Shown: positions 44,450 through 52,117 of the stretch, in pieces
Numbering within the stretch: the stretch's first letter is position 1
Layout of the letters: each line of letters opens with the position of its first letter
From: Fodinibacter sp963800505
Lineage (GTDB): Bacteria; Actinomycetota; Actinomycetes; Actinomycetales; Dermatophilaceae
Assembly: GCA_963800505.1 (NCBI GenBank)
Contig: CAWDBL010000006.1
Coordinates: forward strand, 62,001 to 126,000
Reading direction: 5' to 3'
Length of the DNA: 64,000 nt
The notes under the pieces: model-generated
Database searches by the model: none
What the model was told of the DNA's origin: nothing
What the model saw: only the letters and a program-made list of their open reading frames with translations
Translations under genes and position numbers: made by a program

Positions 44450-44733
44450 CACGACCCCCCGAACAGCGATCGCGAGACCCCGCCCTCGGTGTCGAGGTAG
44501 AGCGAGCCGGCGTCGACGGCCGCGCCACCGAGCCCGACCAGTGACTCCCCCAGCGCCAGGCGCACGTGCCGCCACCCGCCGAGCAGCTCCTCGACCGCCG
44601 GGCCCGACTCACCCGGGCCCAGTGCCCACCGCTCGGCCGCGGGGTCGCCCATGTCGAGGAGGTCGGCCCCGGTCTCGGTGAGGGCGACCCCCAGCTCGGC
44701 CACCTCGGCGGCGTTGACCCGGATCGTCGTCAT
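44446..44733 (-). CDS. Small WXG100/EspC-like protein
   Basis: A 95-aa helical protein preceding and overlapping the large WXG-like gene by 4 bp. It has no signal peptide. The pattern EELLGGWRHVRLALGESL followed by GAAVDAGSLYLDTEGGV resembles the second helix of EspC/WXG100 partners. It contains a W in the turn region and a YLDTE, which fits Y-x-x-x-E. The role suggested is co-secreted heterodimer partner of the larger protein. The call rests on pattern and gene pairing rather than a firm family match. Confidence 0.6.
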   Translation of the reverse strand: MTTIRVNAAEVAELGVALTETGADLLDMGDPAAERWALGPGESGPAVEELLGGWRHVRLALGESLVGLGGAAVDAGSLYLDTEGGVSRSLFGGSW

Positions 44734-44772
44734 GGCCCAACGCTAGGCATCGGCGACGACACAGCTGCGAAG

Positions 44773-44781
44773 TTATCCACA
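44773..44781 (+). promoter_or_regulatory. DnaA-box-like nonamer TTATCCACA
   Basis: Exact match to the classical DnaA box, 40 bp upstream of the small WXG-like gene. A second identical nonamer lies at 55829-55837. Neither is in a cluster, so they are not an origin. Confidence 0.4.
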
Positions 44782-44818
44782 GGCCCGTACCACCGGCCCG
44801 AGGGCCCGGAAACGCAGC

Positions 44819-44852
44819 GACCGGCCGCCCCTGGCACCAGGGACGGCCGGTC
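44819..44852 (-). terminator. metY terminator
   Basis: A 16-bp stem with one mismatch (44819-44834 with 44837-44852) and a 2-nt minimal loop, 28 bp downstream of the metY stop. Confidence 0.75.
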
Positions 44853-44879
44853 ACGGACCGGGCCGGACGCCGCGATCGG

Positions 44880-46268
44880 CTAGACGCCGGCGCCGGCGAG
44901 GTCGGCCGGCTGCTCGAGGCCGAGCCCCTCGTCCGAGGACCCCTCACCGGAGCCCTTCGCCGCGGCGAACCCGGCGTCGAGGTCGGCGATGATGTCCTGG
45001 ATCGACTCGATGCCGACGGCCAGCCGCACCAGGCCGGGCGTGACGCCGGCTGCGAGCCGGTCCTCGTCGCCGCCCTGGCTGTGCGTCGTCGATGCCGGGT
45101 GGATCGCCAGCGAGCGCACGTCGCCGATGTTGGCGACATGGCTGTGCAGCGACAGGCCCTCGACGAAGCGCTGCCCCGCCTCGAGCCCACCGGAGATCTC
45201 GAACGCGAGCACCGCACCGGCACCCTTGGGCGCGTACTTGTCGGCCAGCGCCTTGCTCGGGCTGCTGTCGAGCGACGCCCAGCGCACCGACTCCACCTGC
45301 GGGTGCGCCTCGAGGTACTCGGCCACCTTGCGGGCGTTCTCGATGTGCCGCTCCACCCGCAGGCTGAGCGTCTCGACGCCCTGCGCGATGAGGAACGCGT
45401 TGAACGGCGAGATCGCCGAGCCGAGGTCGCGCAGCAGCTGCACGCGGGCCTTGAGGATGTAGGCGAGGTTGGCCCCGAGGGCTCCCCCGACGCCGAGGTC
45501 GCGCGCGAACACCAGCCCGTGGTAGCTCTCTTCGGGCGTGTTGTAGTTCGGGTACTTCTCCGGGTCCTGGCCGTAGTCGAACGTGCCGCCGTCGACGATC
45601 ACGCCGGCGATCGAGGTGCCGTGGCCGCCGAGGTACTTCGTCGCCGAGTGGATGACGACGTCGGCGCCGTGCTCGAGCGGGCGGATCAGGTAGGGGGTCG
45701 CGATCGTGTTGTCGACGACGAGCGGCACGCCCACCTCGTGGGCCACACCGGCGACCCCGGCGATGTCGAGCACGATCGCCTTGGGGTTGGCGATGGTCTC
45801 GGCGAAGAACGCCTTGGTGTTGGGCCGCACCGCGGCGCGCCAGGCCTCGAGGTCGTCCTGGTCCTCGACGAAGGTGACGTCGATGCCGAGCTTTGTGAAG
45901 GTGAACTTCAGCAGGTTCACGGTGCCGCCGTAGAGCGCGCTGCTGGAGACGATGTGGTCACCGGCCTCGGCGATGTTGAGCAGGCCGATCGTCGTGGCGG
46001 CCTGGCCCGACGACACGAGCAGGGCGGCGAGCCCACCCTCGAGCGCGGCGATCCGCTGCTCCACGGCATCCTGCGTCGGGTTCATGATCCGGGTGTAGAT
46101 GTTCCCGAACTCCTTGAGCGCGAACAGGTTCGCCGCGTGCGCGGTGTCGTTGAAGACGTAGGACGTCGTCTGGTAGATCGGCAGCGCCCGGGCGCCCGTG
46201 GCGCTGTCGGGCACCTGCCCGGCGTGGACCTGCGTGGTCTCGAAGCCCCACTGCGAGGGGTCGGTCAT
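44880..46268 (-). CDS. metY: O-acetylhomoserine sulfhydrylase
   Basis: PLP enzyme making homocysteine from O-acetylhomoserine and sulfide, directly downstream of the MetX product. The 462-aa product has FETTQVHAGQVPDSATGARA, the PLP lysine region VIHSATKYLGGHGTSIAGV and the C-terminal SLAIHPASTTHSQ, which mark the OAH/OAS sulfhydrylase branch over cystathionine gamma-synthase. The ATG at 46268 has GGGAG upstream. A SAM-IV-like riboswitch and a hairpin precede it. Confidence 0.95.
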   Translation of the reverse strand: MTDPSQWGFETTQVHAGQVPDSATGARALPIYQTTSYVFNDTAHAANLFALKEFGNIYTRIMNPTQDAVEQRIAALEGGLAALLVSSGQAATTIGLLNIAEAGDHIVSSSALYGGTVNLLKFTFTKLGIDVTFVEDQDDLEAWRAAVRPNTKAFFAETIANPKAIVLDIAGVAGVAHEVGVPLVVDNTIATPYLIRPLEHGADVVIHSATKYLGGHGTSIAGVIVDGGTFDYGQDPEKYPNYNTPEESYHGLVFARDLGVGGALGANLAYILKARVQLLRDLGSAISPFNAFLIAQGVETLSLRVERHIENARKVAEYLEAHPQVESVRWASLDSSPSKALADKYAPKGAGAVLAFEISGGLEAGQRFVEGLSLHSHVANIGDVRSLAIHPASTTHSQGGDEDRLAAGVTPGLVRLAVGIESIQDIIADLDAGFAAAKGSGEGSSDEGLGLEQPADLAGAGV

Positions 46269-46288
46269 CGGTGTCTCCCTGAGTTCTG

Positions 46289-46316
46289 GTGTGCCGGGAG
46301 GAACCGCCCGGCACAC
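46289..46316 (-). promoter_or_regulatory. Leader hairpin between riboswitch and metY
   Basis: A perfect 10-bp stem (46289-46298 with 46307-46316) and 8-nt loop, 20 nt upstream of the metY ATG. On the minus strand the loop and stem include TTCCTCCC, which could pair with a purine-rich ribosome binding site. It may be part of the riboswitch expression platform. Confidence 0.5.
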
Positions 46317-46383
46317 GTCATACGTGGCCTGCGGGGCTACCGGAAGCAGTCCCGCGCTTGCGCCCGGCGGATGCCGTGCGCCA

Positions 46384-46462
46384 GGTCTTCACCCGGGGCA
46401 CCCCACCGCGGTTGGAGGGTTGCCGGCCAGCGAGCCGGGGCTTGTCGCTGACACTCATGACC
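46384..46462 (-). promoter_or_regulatory. SAM-IV-type riboswitch in the metY leader
   Basis: Same order of conserved blocks as the metX leader: GGTCATGAGTG, GCCCCGGCTCGCTGGCC, GGCAACCCTCCAACC, GCGGTGGGGTGCCCCGGGTGA. P1 closes with AAGACC rather than ATGACC, leaving one A-A mismatch. It starts about 194 nt upstream of the metY ATG. Confidence 0.9.
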
Positions 46463-46532
46463 TGCGGTGAATATACAGACGCGGCGGGATGCCGGTCACC
46501 CCCTCCCCCCGCTCGTCTCACCCCCCGAACCT

Positions 46533-46608
46533 CCGACTCTGTGCGGATTTCCCCCGCCCCGGCGCCCGAAACCGGTCCCCCGGGCGTCGGGGATCCGCAA
46601 GGAGTCGG
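46533..46608 (+). promoter_or_regulatory. Long inverted repeat before an aldo/keto reductase gene
   Basis: Arms ccgactc-tg-tgcggat (46533-46548) and atccgca-ag-gagtcgg (46593-46608) pair over 14 of 16 positions, with a further inner cgcccg/cgggcg pair. It ends 14 bp before the ATG at 46622 and adjoins its ribosome binding site, so it could block initiation or serve as an operator. Confidence 0.5.
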
Positions 46609-46621
46609 GAAGGATGGGGAC

Positions 46622-47668
46622 ATGACCTTCCACGCTGACGAGTACCAGGCCGCTGCAGGACGCTACGAGGCCGGGATGCCGTACCGCCGGGTCGGGCGCT
46701 CGGGCCTCGACCTTCCCGCCGTGTCGCTGGGCCTGTGGCACAACTTCGGTGACGACGTGCCGCTCGAGCGCCAGCAGGCGACCCTGCGCCGCGCGTTCGA
46801 CCGGGGCGTCACCCACTTCGACCTTGCGAACAACTACGGCCCGCCCTACGGCTCGGCCGAGCGCAACTTCGGCAGCATCTTTGCGCGCGACTTCCGGCCC
46901 TACCGCGACGAGCTGATCATCTCGAGCAAGGCCGGCTACGACATGTGGCCCGGGCCGTACGGCCAGGGCGGCGGCTCCCGCAAGTACCTGATCGCCTCGT
47001 GCGACCAGTCCCTGGGCCGGCTGGGGCTGGACTACGTCGACATCTTCTACAGCCACCGCTTCGACGAGACCACGCCGCTCGAGGAGACGATGGGCGCGCT
47101 CGACACGATCGTCCGCTCGGGGCGGGCGCTGTACGTCGGCATCTCGTCGTACTCCGGCCCGCGCACCCGCGAGGCCGTCGAGATCGCGCGGTCGCTCGGC
47201 ACCCCGCTGCTCATCCACCAGCCGTCGTACTCGATGCTCAACCGCTGGATCGAGGAAGACCTCCTCGACGCCGTCGGCGAGACCGGCCTCGGCCTGATCG
47301 CGTTCTCCCCCCTCGCGCAGGGCATGCTCACCAACAAGTACCTCAAGGGCATCCCTGCGGGTTCGCGTGCGGCACAGGGCAAGTCGCTCGACCCGTCGCT
47401 GCTAACCGACGCGTCGCTCAAGCACGTGCGGGCGCTCGACCGGATGGCGAAGGCCCGTGGCCAGTCCCTGGCGCAGATGGCCCTGGCCTGGGCGCTGCGC
47501 GACGAGCGGGTCACCTCGGTGCTCATCGGCGCCTCATCGGTCGAGCAGCTCGACAACAGCCTGGATGCCGTGAACAACCTGGAGTTCAGCGCCGAGGAGC
47601 TCGCCAAGATCGACAAGCACGCCGTCGACGCGGGCATCAACTTGTGGAAGACCTCGAGCGACCACTGA
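46622..47668 (+). CDS. Aldo/keto reductase, YghZ (L-glyceraldehyde 3-phosphate reductase) type
   Basis: NADPH-dependent TIM-barrel oxidoreductase. The 348-aa product has the AKR tetrad region HFDLANNYGPPYGSAERNFG (Asp, Tyr), ISSKAGYDMWPGPYG (Lys) and IFYSHRFDETTPLEET (His). The GPPYG and MWPGPYG insertions are typical of the YghZ/Kv-beta-like subgroup, which reduces L-glyceraldehyde 3-phosphate and methylglyoxal. Start ATG 46622 with AGGATGGGG upstream. It stands alone between the metY leader and the DDN gene. Confidence 0.92.
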   Translation: MTFHADEYQAAAGRYEAGMPYRRVGRSGLDLPAVSLGLWHNFGDDVPLERQQATLRRAFDRGVTHFDLANNYGPPYGSAERNFGSIFARDFRPYRDELIISSKAGYDMWPGPYGQGGGSRKYLIASCDQSLGRLGLDYVDIFYSHRFDETTPLEETMGALDTIVRSGRALYVGISSYSGPRTREAVEIARSLGTPLLIHQPSYSMLNRWIEEDLLDAVGETGLGLIAFSPLAQGMLTNKYLKGIPAGSRAAQGKSLDPSLLTDASLKHVRALDRMAKARGQSLAQMALAWALRDERVTSVLIGASSVEQLDNSLDAVNNLEFSAEELAKIDKHAVDAGINLWKTSSDH

Positions 47669-47746
47669 GTTCTTCCTGAGCGAACCGTCGGCCCGACGAG
47701 GGGCGGCGGTCCCTACCGAGATCCCACCACCCCGAGGAGATCACCC

Positions 47747-48187
47747 ATGAGCGACACCGACTACATCCCCAGCCCCTCCGGCTGGGTCCGCAAGCAGGTC
47801 GAGAAGATCGAGGCGACCGGCGACACCCGCTCGGTGCACATCATGAACCTGCCCGTCGTGATGCTCACGATGCGCGGCAAGAAGACCGGCGGCATCCGCA
47901 AGGTGCCCCTGATGCGGGTCGAGCACGAGGGCGTCTATGCCGCCGTCGCGAGCAAGGGCGGCGCTCCCGAGCACCCCCAGTGGTACGGCAACCTCAAGGC
48001 CGACCCGCGGATCACCCTGCAGGACGGCACCGAGTCGTGGGAGGCCGTCGCCCGCGAGATCACCGGCGCCGAGCGCGACGAGTGGTGGCCGCGCTGCGTC
48101 GAGGCCTACCCGCCGTACGCCGACTACCAGACCAAGACCGACCGCCTCATCCCGGTGCTGCTCCTCGAGCGGGTCGAGCAGGGCTGA
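47747..48187 (+). CDS. DDN/nitroreductase-family deazaflavin-dependent protein
   Basis: A 146-aa split-barrel protein of the F420H2-dependent Ddn family. It shows VVMLTMRGKKTGGIRKVPLMRV and SKGGAPEHPQWYGNLKADPRI, the typical F420-binding segments, and a C-terminal YQTKTDRLIPVLLLER. The substrate is unknown; the family includes quinone reductases that protect from oxidative stress. A strong GAGGAGA ribosome binding site precedes the ATG. Confidence 0.92.
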   Translation: MSDTDYIPSPSGWVRKQVEKIEATGDTRSVHIMNLPVVMLTMRGKKTGGIRKVPLMRVEHEGVYAAVASKGGAPEHPQWYGNLKADPRITLQDGTESWEAVAREITGAERDEWWPRCVEAYPPYADYQTKTDRLIPVLLLERVEQG

Positions 48188-48200
48188 CCCGGTTCACACC

Positions 48201-48252
48201 CGAGTTGGGTGCTCAGGTGGCTGCCCCGGCGACCGCCTGAGCACCCGATTCG
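48201..48252. terminator. Bidirectional hairpin, second copy of shared repeat type
   Basis: Between the converging DDN gene and a membrane protein gene. A 17-20 bp stem (48201-48217 with 48236-48252, some G-U pairs) is built round GGGTGCTCAGG. It shares GGGTGCTC...GAGCACCCGAYTCGGC with the hairpin at 29124-29172. Confidence 0.75.
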
Positions 48253-48274
48253 GCGGCCACGGGCCCGGTGCCGG

Positions 48275-48745
48275 TCAGCCGGTCGGGGTGGTGCCAGTGC
48301 TCCCGGCAGTATCGGTGCGGTCGGCGTCCTCGGCAGCCGTGGCCTCGCGCTCGACCCTGCGGAACCACAGCAGGCCGAGCAACGGCAGCACCAGGGGCAC
48401 GAACCCGTAGCCCTGCCCGAAGTGCGACCACACCGTCTTGTCGGGGAACGCGTCGGGCACCAGGTACGACGCGGTGCCGACCACGAGCACGCCGACGAGC
48501 TCGAACGTGCAGGCCCACACGCCGACGCGCACCCACCGCCCGCCCCTGATCAGGCACCAGGTCGCGAGGAGGTAGACGACCGCGGCGAGCGCCGAGAGCG
48601 TGTAGGCCAGCGGGGCCCTGTCGTAGTAGCTGGCGATCTGCAGCACGGAGCGGCCGGTGGCGGCGAGGGCGAGCACGGCATAGACGACGACCAGCACCAC
48701 ACCCGGCCCGCCGAGGGCCCGACGCGTCGGTTCAGCCACTGGCAC
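48275..48745 (-). CDS. Small integral membrane protein (unknown function)
   Basis: A 156-aa protein with about four membrane segments: VVLVVVYAVLALAATG, LSALAAVVYLLATWCLI, VWACTFELVGVLVVG and FVPLVLPLLGLLWF. An Asp/Thr-rich cytoplasmic tail follows. The start is GTG at 48745 or the in-frame GTG at 48739; both lie inside the 3' end of the upstream membrane gene, so the two are translated together. The pair is often conserved in actinobacteria, and I know no function. Confidence 0.8.
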   Translation of the reverse strand: MPVAEPTRRALGGPGVVLVVVYAVLALAATGRSVLQIASYYDRAPLAYTLSALAAVVYLLATWCLIRGGRWVRVGVWACTFELVGVLVVGTASYLVPDAFPDKTVWSHFGQGYGFVPLVLPLLGLLWFRRVEREATAAEDADRTDTAGSTGTTPTG

Positions 48746-49094
48746 TCCAGATCTGTTGCAGCCGAAGGGCCATCACGCCGACGGCGAACGCCCCGACGGC
48801 CACCGAGCCCATCGCCCAGCGTGTCTTCTCCTTGATGGTCAGCAGCGCGGTGCCGATGGGGATGACCGGCAAGGAGATCAGGTAGGCCACGAAGGTCGCC
48901 TTCTCGGTGGAGTCCGTGATGTGCCCGATGCCGGCAAGCCCGAGCACCAGCATGACCAGCAGCCCGACCTCGAGCAGTGCCGCCACAGCGAGCAGCTTGT
49001 CGTCGATCAGCCGGTCGCGCAGGGCGTAGAAGCCGGCGGCGAGGAAGAGCACGAACGCCAGACCCACGACGGCATAGGTCAGCGGTTCTCTCAC
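48732..49094 (-). CDS. Small integral membrane protein (unknown function)
   Basis: A 120-aa protein with four predicted membrane helices, starting at GTG 49094 (VREPLTYAVVGLAFVLF). It includes YALRDRLIDDKLLAVAALLEVGLLVM and LTIKEKTRWAMGSVAVG. It overlaps the next gene's start by 8-14 bp, and diverges from the alpha/beta hydrolase gene over 66 bp. No family function is known to me. Confidence 0.8.
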   Translation of the reverse strand: MREPLTYAVVGLAFVLFLAAGFYALRDRLIDDKLLAVAALLEVGLLVMLVLGLAGIGHITDSTEKATFVAYLISLPVIPIGTALLTIKEKTRWAMGSVAVGAFAVGVMALRLQQIWSASG

Positions 49095-49160
49095 GCCGCC
49101 AACCCTAGCCCGCGGGCAGGTCGGCTCCGGGCGTCGTTCGACGGGTGCGAGACTGCGCCC

Positions 49161-50156
49161 ATGACCAGTGCGCAGCTCGGTGACGTGACGATCGAGTACG
49201 AAGTGGACGGGCCGGACGACGGCGAAGCGATGCTCCTCCTGATGGGCCTCGGCGCCCAGCTCGTGGCGTGGCCATCTGACGTGGTCAGTGGGCTCGCCGC
49301 CAGCGGCTTCCGCGTCATCCGGATGGACAACCGCGACATCGGGCTGTCGACGAAGACCGAGGGGCCGGCGCCGACGCGGGCGGCGCTGTTCAAGGGGTTC
49401 GCCCACCGGCGCTACGCCCGCGCCGACTACCTGCTGTCCGACATGGCCGCGGATGCCGTGGCGCTGCTCGACCACCTCGACGTCGGCGCCGCCCACGTCG
49501 TGGGGGTGTCGATGGGCGGGATGATCGCCCAGCAGCTCACGATCGACCACCCCGAGCGCGTGCTCAGCCTCTGCTCGATCATGTCGAACACCGGTGACCG
49601 GCGGCACGGCACCGTCTCCCCCCGGCTGCTGCCCGCGGTGGCGATGTCGATGTCGGCGCCGCGCCCGGCGGACCCCGAGGAGGCCGAGCGGCTGGCCGTC
49701 GAGGGCTTCCGGATGATCGCCGGCCCGCACTTCGACGCCGACGAGATCGGCGGCATGGTGCGCACCGCCATCGGCCGCAACGTCAACCCGCTGGGCACCA
49801 TCCGCCAGCTCGTCGCCATCCAGGCCAGCCCCGACCGCACGCCCGCCCTGCGCGAGGTGCGGGTTCCGACGCTGGTCGTGCACGGGCTGCGTGACCAGCT
49901 GGTGATGCCCAGCGGCGGCATCGCGACGGCGCGGGCGGTGCCCGGCGCGCGGCTGATCGTCTTCCCCGACATGGCCCACGACCTGCCGGGTCCGCGGCGG
50001 GCCGAGATCGTCGAGGAGATCGCGCGCAACGCGGCGCGTGCCACCGCGGAGCCGGCGGCCGAGGACGTCGACTCCGCAGCAGGGGCTGACGCAGCAGGGG
50101 CTGACGCAGCCGCGACCGCCGACGCTGCCGCTTCGGTCAGCTCCGAATCGGCGTAG
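49161..50156 (+). CDS. Alpha/beta hydrolase
   Basis: A 331-aa alpha/beta hydrolase. Oxyanion region LLLMGLGAQLVAWPSD, MDNRDIGLS, the nucleophile elbow VVGVSMGGMIAQ with Ser117, LVVHGLRDQLV with the acid, and FPDMAHDLP with the catalytic His. Related to esterases such as the 3-oxoadipate enol-lactonase group; the substrate cannot be named. The C-terminus has an Ala/Asp repeat tail (GADAAGADAAATADAA), probably disordered. Confidence 0.88.
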   Translation: MTSAQLGDVTIEYEVDGPDDGEAMLLLMGLGAQLVAWPSDVVSGLAASGFRVIRMDNRDIGLSTKTEGPAPTRAALFKGFAHRRYARADYLLSDMAADAVALLDHLDVGAAHVVGVSMGGMIAQQLTIDHPERVLSLCSIMSNTGDRRHGTVSPRLLPAVAMSMSAPRPADPEEAERLAVEGFRMIAGPHFDADEIGGMVRTAIGRNVNPLGTIRQLVAIQASPDRTPALREVRVPTLVVHGLRDQLVMPSGGIATARAVPGARLIVFPDMAHDLPGPRRAEIVEEIARNAARATAEPAAEDVDSAAGADAAGADAAATADAAASVSSESA

Positions 50157-50210
50157 TTCGCGTGGCGGGGCGGCTCTCCGGCGCCGCGGGTGGCCCTCCG
50201 TCGATGGTGG

Positions 50211-51482
50211 CTACGGCTGCTGCAGGGCGTCGGCGACGGCGTCGACGAGCAGGCCCACCTCGTCCTCGGTGACCACCAGCGGCGGAGCAAGCCTGATGGT
50301 CGACCCGTGCGTGTCCTTGGCGAGGATGCCGCGGTGCATGAGCCGCTCGCACAGCTCGCGCCCGCTGGGTCCTCCCGGCTGGATGTCCAGACCGGCCCAC
50401 AGCCCGCGCACGCGCACGGCGGCGAGCCCGCGGCCGTCATCCCGACCGACGAGCGGCTCGAGGCGGCCGGCGAGGATCGCTCCGAGCTCGGCGGCGCGGC
50501 GCTGGAAGGTGCCCTCGGACAGCATCGTGACGACCTCGTGGCCGATGGCGGCGGCGAGCGGGTTGCCGCCGAACGTCGAGCCGTGCGAGCCCGGGGTGAT
50601 GACCTCGAGCACCTCGCGGTCGGCCGCGATGGCGGAGACGGGGTAGAGGCCGCCGCCGAGGGCCTTGCCCATGACGTAGATGTCGGGCACCACGCCTTCG
50701 TGGTCGCAGGCGAAGGTGAGCCCGGTGCGGGCCAGGCCCGACTGGATCTCGTCGGCGACCATCAGCGCGCCGGCCTCGTCACAGATGGCGCGCACTTCGC
50801 GCAGGTAGCCCTCGGGCGGGATGACGACGCCACCCTCGCCCTGCACCGGCTCGAGCAGCACGGCGACCGTGGTGTCGTCGATCGCCTGGCGCAGCGCCTC
50901 GGCATCCCCGTAGGTGACGGTGCGGAACCCCGGTGTGTAGGGCCCGTACTCGTCACGGGCGATCTTGTCGTCGGAGAAGCTCACGATGGTGGTGGTGCGG
51001 CCGTGGAAGTTGCCCTCCATGACCACGATGCTGGCCGTGTTGTCGGGGACGCCCTTGACCCGGTAGCCCCACTTGCGGGCGACCTTCAGGGCGGTCTCGA
51101 CGGCCTCGGCACCGGTGTTCATCGGCAGGATCATGTCCTTGCCGGTGAGCCCGGCCAGCGCCTCGGCGAACGGGCCGAGCTGGTCGTTGTGGAAGGCGCG
51201 GCTGGTGAGGGTGAGGCGGCCCAGCTGCTGCTGGGCACGGGCGACCAGGCGGGGGTGCCCGTGCCCGAAGTTCAGCGCGGAGTAGCCCGCGAGGCAGTCG
51301 AGGTAGCGCCGGCCGTCGACGTCGGTGACCCAGGCCCCCTCGCCGGAGGTGAGCACCACGGGCAGCGGGTGGTAGTTGTGCGCGGCATACCGCTCGACCA
51401 CCTCGATCTGTGCGGCCGTGTGGGCGCTGGAACCGGTGGGGCCAGGGGTGCCGGGGTTGCCGGCGTGGTGCAGTGACGTCAT
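50211..51482 (-). CDS. rocD: Ornithine aminotransferase
   Basis: PLP-dependent class III aminotransferase converting ornithine to glutamate semialdehyde. The 423-aa product has AQIEVVERYAAHNYHPLPVVL, LPMNTGAEAVETALK, EGNFHGRTTTIVSFS, DEIQSGLARTG, the PLP lysine VMGKALGGGLYPVSA and HGSTFGGNPLAAAIG. The YAAHNYHPLPVVL start and overall layout mark ornithine aminotransferase among class III enzymes. It is alone here, without a linked arginase or dimethylargininase. Confidence 0.93.
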   Translation of the reverse strand: MTSLHHAGNPGTPGPTGSSAHTAAQIEVVERYAAHNYHPLPVVLTSGEGAWVTDVDGRRYLDCLAGYSALNFGHGHPRLVARAQQQLGRLTLTSRAFHNDQLGPFAEALAGLTGKDMILPMNTGAEAVETALKVARKWGYRVKGVPDNTASIVVMEGNFHGRTTTIVSFSDDKIARDEYGPYTPGFRTVTYGDAEALRQAIDDTTVAVLLEPVQGEGGVVIPPEGYLREVRAICDEAGALMVADEIQSGLARTGLTFACDHEGVVPDIYVMGKALGGGLYPVSAIAADREVLEVITPGSHGSTFGGNPLAAAIGHEVVTMLSEGTFQRRAAELGAILAGRLEPLVGRDDGRGLAAVRVRGLWAGLDIQPGGPSGRELCERLMHRGILAKDTHGSTIRLAPPLVVTEDEVGLLVDAVADALQQP

Positions 51483-51578
51483 CGTCGCCTCCTCGCGGCC
51501 GAGCCTAGCGAGGGGGGTGGCGCTGCCGTGACCCGTCCCCTCGCGGCGGGGTGTGGGGTGCGCGACAGCAGCGTGAGC

Positions 51579-51968
51579 TCAGGCGGTGGAGCCGCTCGGC
51601 GCGAGCACCAGGTAGCCCTGCGCCGCCAGGATGATGATGACGGCAGCCAGCTTGCCGGCCGGTAGCGAGCTGTCGTACACGACCCGGTCGATGACCAGGA
51701 TGCCGACCTGCAGCAGCACGATCCAGCCCATGGTGACGACCGCCAGCTCGGCGTACTGCAGCGAGGACGCATATACCCAGAAGAGCACGAGGAACGACAG
51801 GGCACCGGCGCCGAGCGCCATGGAGTTCTTGCTCTCGGCCCACTCCTTGGCCGCGAACGCGCCGACCAGGTCCAGGCCGGCGAGGGCCGCCATGCAGACG
51901 GTTGCCACGACCGGCAGCGGCCAGGACGAGGGGAGCTTGAGCAGCGGCAGGGCGTCGAGCGCGGCCAT
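51579..51968 (-). CDS. Small four-helix membrane protein, EmrE/SMR-like
   Basis: A 129-aa protein with four hydrophobic helices (VVATVCMAALAGLDLVGAF, SFLVLFWVYASSL, VTMGWIVLLQVGILVIDRVV, LAAVIIILAAQGYLVLAP). Layout resembles the small multidrug resistance / EamA half-transporter fold, though the conserved membrane Glu of EmrE is not evident. It is called by topology only. Confidence 0.75.
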   Translation of the reverse strand: MAALDALPLLKLPSSWPLPVVATVCMAALAGLDLVGAFAAKEWAESKNSMALGAGALSFLVLFWVYASSLQYAELAVVTMGWIVLLQVGILVIDRVVYDSSLPAGKLAAVIIILAAQGYLVLAPSGSTA

Positions 51969-52063
51969 GGGTGACCTCCGGCGTGCAGTGGGCCACCTGG
52001 GGGGCGGGTGGCCTCAGTGGTGAGGAGGCGCAGAGCCGGGCTAGTGATACACCGGGCGGCGTG

Positions 52064-52117
52064 GTCGGCTGAGACGGCTCTGACGGCTCTGTCGGCTCAG
52101 TCGGCTCAGTCGGCCCA
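52064..52117. repeat. 9-bp tandem repeat across the patatin stop codon
   Basis: Six consecutive 9-bp units of the type g(t/a)cggct(c/g)a, three of them beyond the stop. In the patatin frame the unit reads Ala-Asp-stop, so extra copies leave the protein end unchanged. Confidence 0.75.

Noticed and set aside
44773..44781. Possible replication origin
   Set aside because: Only single, widely spaced DnaA-box matches; no dnaA, dnaN or AT-rich unwinding region in the window.
48756..49160. N-terminal extension of the alpha/beta hydrolase
   Set aside because: The extension is antisense to two small membrane protein genes; homologous sequence begins at the ATG at 49161.
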